DNA of 5,262 nt, taken from Pseudomonadota bacterium. GTDB lineage: Bacteria; Pseudomonadota; Gammaproteobacteria; Xanthomonadales; Xanthomonadaceae. Location of the stretch: positions 1-5,262 of the forward strand of contig JAEWJB010000185.1 of NCBI GenBank assembly GCA_023386795.1, in the 5' to 3' direction. A program made the position numbers and the translations under genes. Shown here one piece after another: positions 4,856-5,262 of this stretch. A model generated the notes under the pieces. It worked only from the letters and a program-made list of their open reading frames with translations, was not told the DNA's origin and did no database searches. Each line of letters starts with the position of its first letter. Within the stretch, counting starts at the first letter, position 1.

Positions 4856-5262
4856 ATGTCCCCGGCCCCCGCCCTCCGCCAGGTCGCCGTCTTCGGCGCC
4901 ACCGGCTCCATCGGCGCTTCGGCGCTGGATGTCATCGCACGCCATCCCGATCGCCTGCGCGCACGCGTGCTGGCCGCCGGACGCAACGTGGAGGCGCTCA
5001 TCGCCCTGTGCGCGCGCCATCGCCCGGACGATGCGGTCATCGCCGATCCTTCCAGCTTCGCCGCCCTGCGCGATGGCCTGCGCGCGGCCGGCCTGGCCAC
5101 CCGGGCGCATGCCGGTGACGAGGCGCTGGAAGCCTTCGCCGCCGCGCCCGAATGCGACACGGTGGTCGCCGCGATCGTGGGCGCCGCCGGCCTGCCCTCC
5201 ACGCTGGCCGCGGCCCGCGCCGGCAAACGCCTGCTGCTGGCCAACAAGGAATCGCTGGTGCT
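4856..5262 (+). CDS. dxr: 1-deoxy-D-xylulose 5-phosphate reductoisomerase, 5' part
   Basis: Only the first 135 codons and two bases are inside the window; the gene runs off the right edge. Dxr (IspC) rearranges and reduces DXP to 2-C-methyl-D-erythritol 4-phosphate with NADPH and a divalent metal, the first committed step of the MEP isoprenoid pathway, and is the target of fosmidomycin. The visible part is the NADPH-binding Rossmann domain: the nucleotide loop GATGSIG (14-20), AAGRNVEAL (40-48), the AAIVGAAGLPSTLAAARAGK stretch (105-124) and LLANKESLV (127-135). The metal-binding and catalytic residues lie beyond the edge. The ATG at 4856 gives the usual short N-terminus before the Rossmann strand. 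It starts 24 bases after cdsA stops, with no clear Shine-Dalgarno, and is likely co-transcribed. Its product ultimately feeds UppS, encoded two genes upstream. Confidence 0.96.
   Translation, partial: MSPAPALRQVAVFGATGSIGASALDVIARHPDRLRARVLAAGRNVEALIALCARHRPDDAVIADPSSFAALRDGLRAAGLATRAHAGDEALEAFAAAPECDTVVAAIVGAAGLPSTLAAARAGKRLLLANKESLV

Noticed and set aside
3935..5110. Minus-strand open frame across cdsA and dxr (391 codons)
   Set aside because: Same reason: it runs opposite cdsA with its full signature and the dxr start, and its Gly/Gln/His/Arg-rich product resembles no family I recognise.

Overview
The window is high-GC DNA (roughly two-thirds G+C by eye, with strong G/C preference at third codon positions), and every gene found lies on the + strand. 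Gene content, the order pyrH-frr-uppS-cdsA-dxr (the order of Pseudomonas-like genomes; E. coli has dxr directly after frr) and protein character point to a gammaproteobacterium. A member of the Xanthomonadaceae/Lysobacteraceae is my best guess, but that is inference without a database search.

Layout. Positions 1-238 hold no convincing gene. They contain two tandem short hairpins (1-14 and 26-44), then a C/A-rich tract whose minus strand fits a G-quadruplex pattern, then an A8 run. Positions 239-1738 encode a two-domain signalling protein: an N-terminal HDOD domain, a helical linker, and a C-terminal GGDEF domain with an intact GGEEF active site and RxxD inhibitory site, so probably a working c-di-GMP synthase. 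After a 115-base intergenic region with a perfect inverted repeat and a promoter-like -10 box come pyrH (1854-2576), a 105-base GC-hairpin-rich spacer with a perfect TATAAT, frr (2682-3239), uppS (3243-4010), cdsA (4007-4831) and the first 135 codons of dxr (4856 to the window edge).

How the genes fit together. The block from pyrH to dxr is a conserved housekeeping cluster. PyrH supplies UDP for RNA, DNA and sugar-nucleotide synthesis. Frr recycles ribosomes. Dxr makes the first committed intermediate of the MEP isoprenoid pathway. UppS builds the C55 lipid carrier for peptidoglycan and O-antigen from those isoprenoids. CdsA makes CDP-diacylglycerol for phospholipids. frr-uppS-cdsA-dxr are packed with gaps of 3, -4 and 24 bases and are probably one transcript; pyrH and frr each have their own promoter-like element, and the two elements look alike.

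I found no mobile element, CRISPR array, tRNA or rRNA, and no clear new biological system. The parts most worth a second look are the tandem hairpins at the left edge, the inverted repeat over the pyrH promoter region, the paired promoter-like motifs, and the c-di-GMP gene beside an essential growth and envelope cluster.
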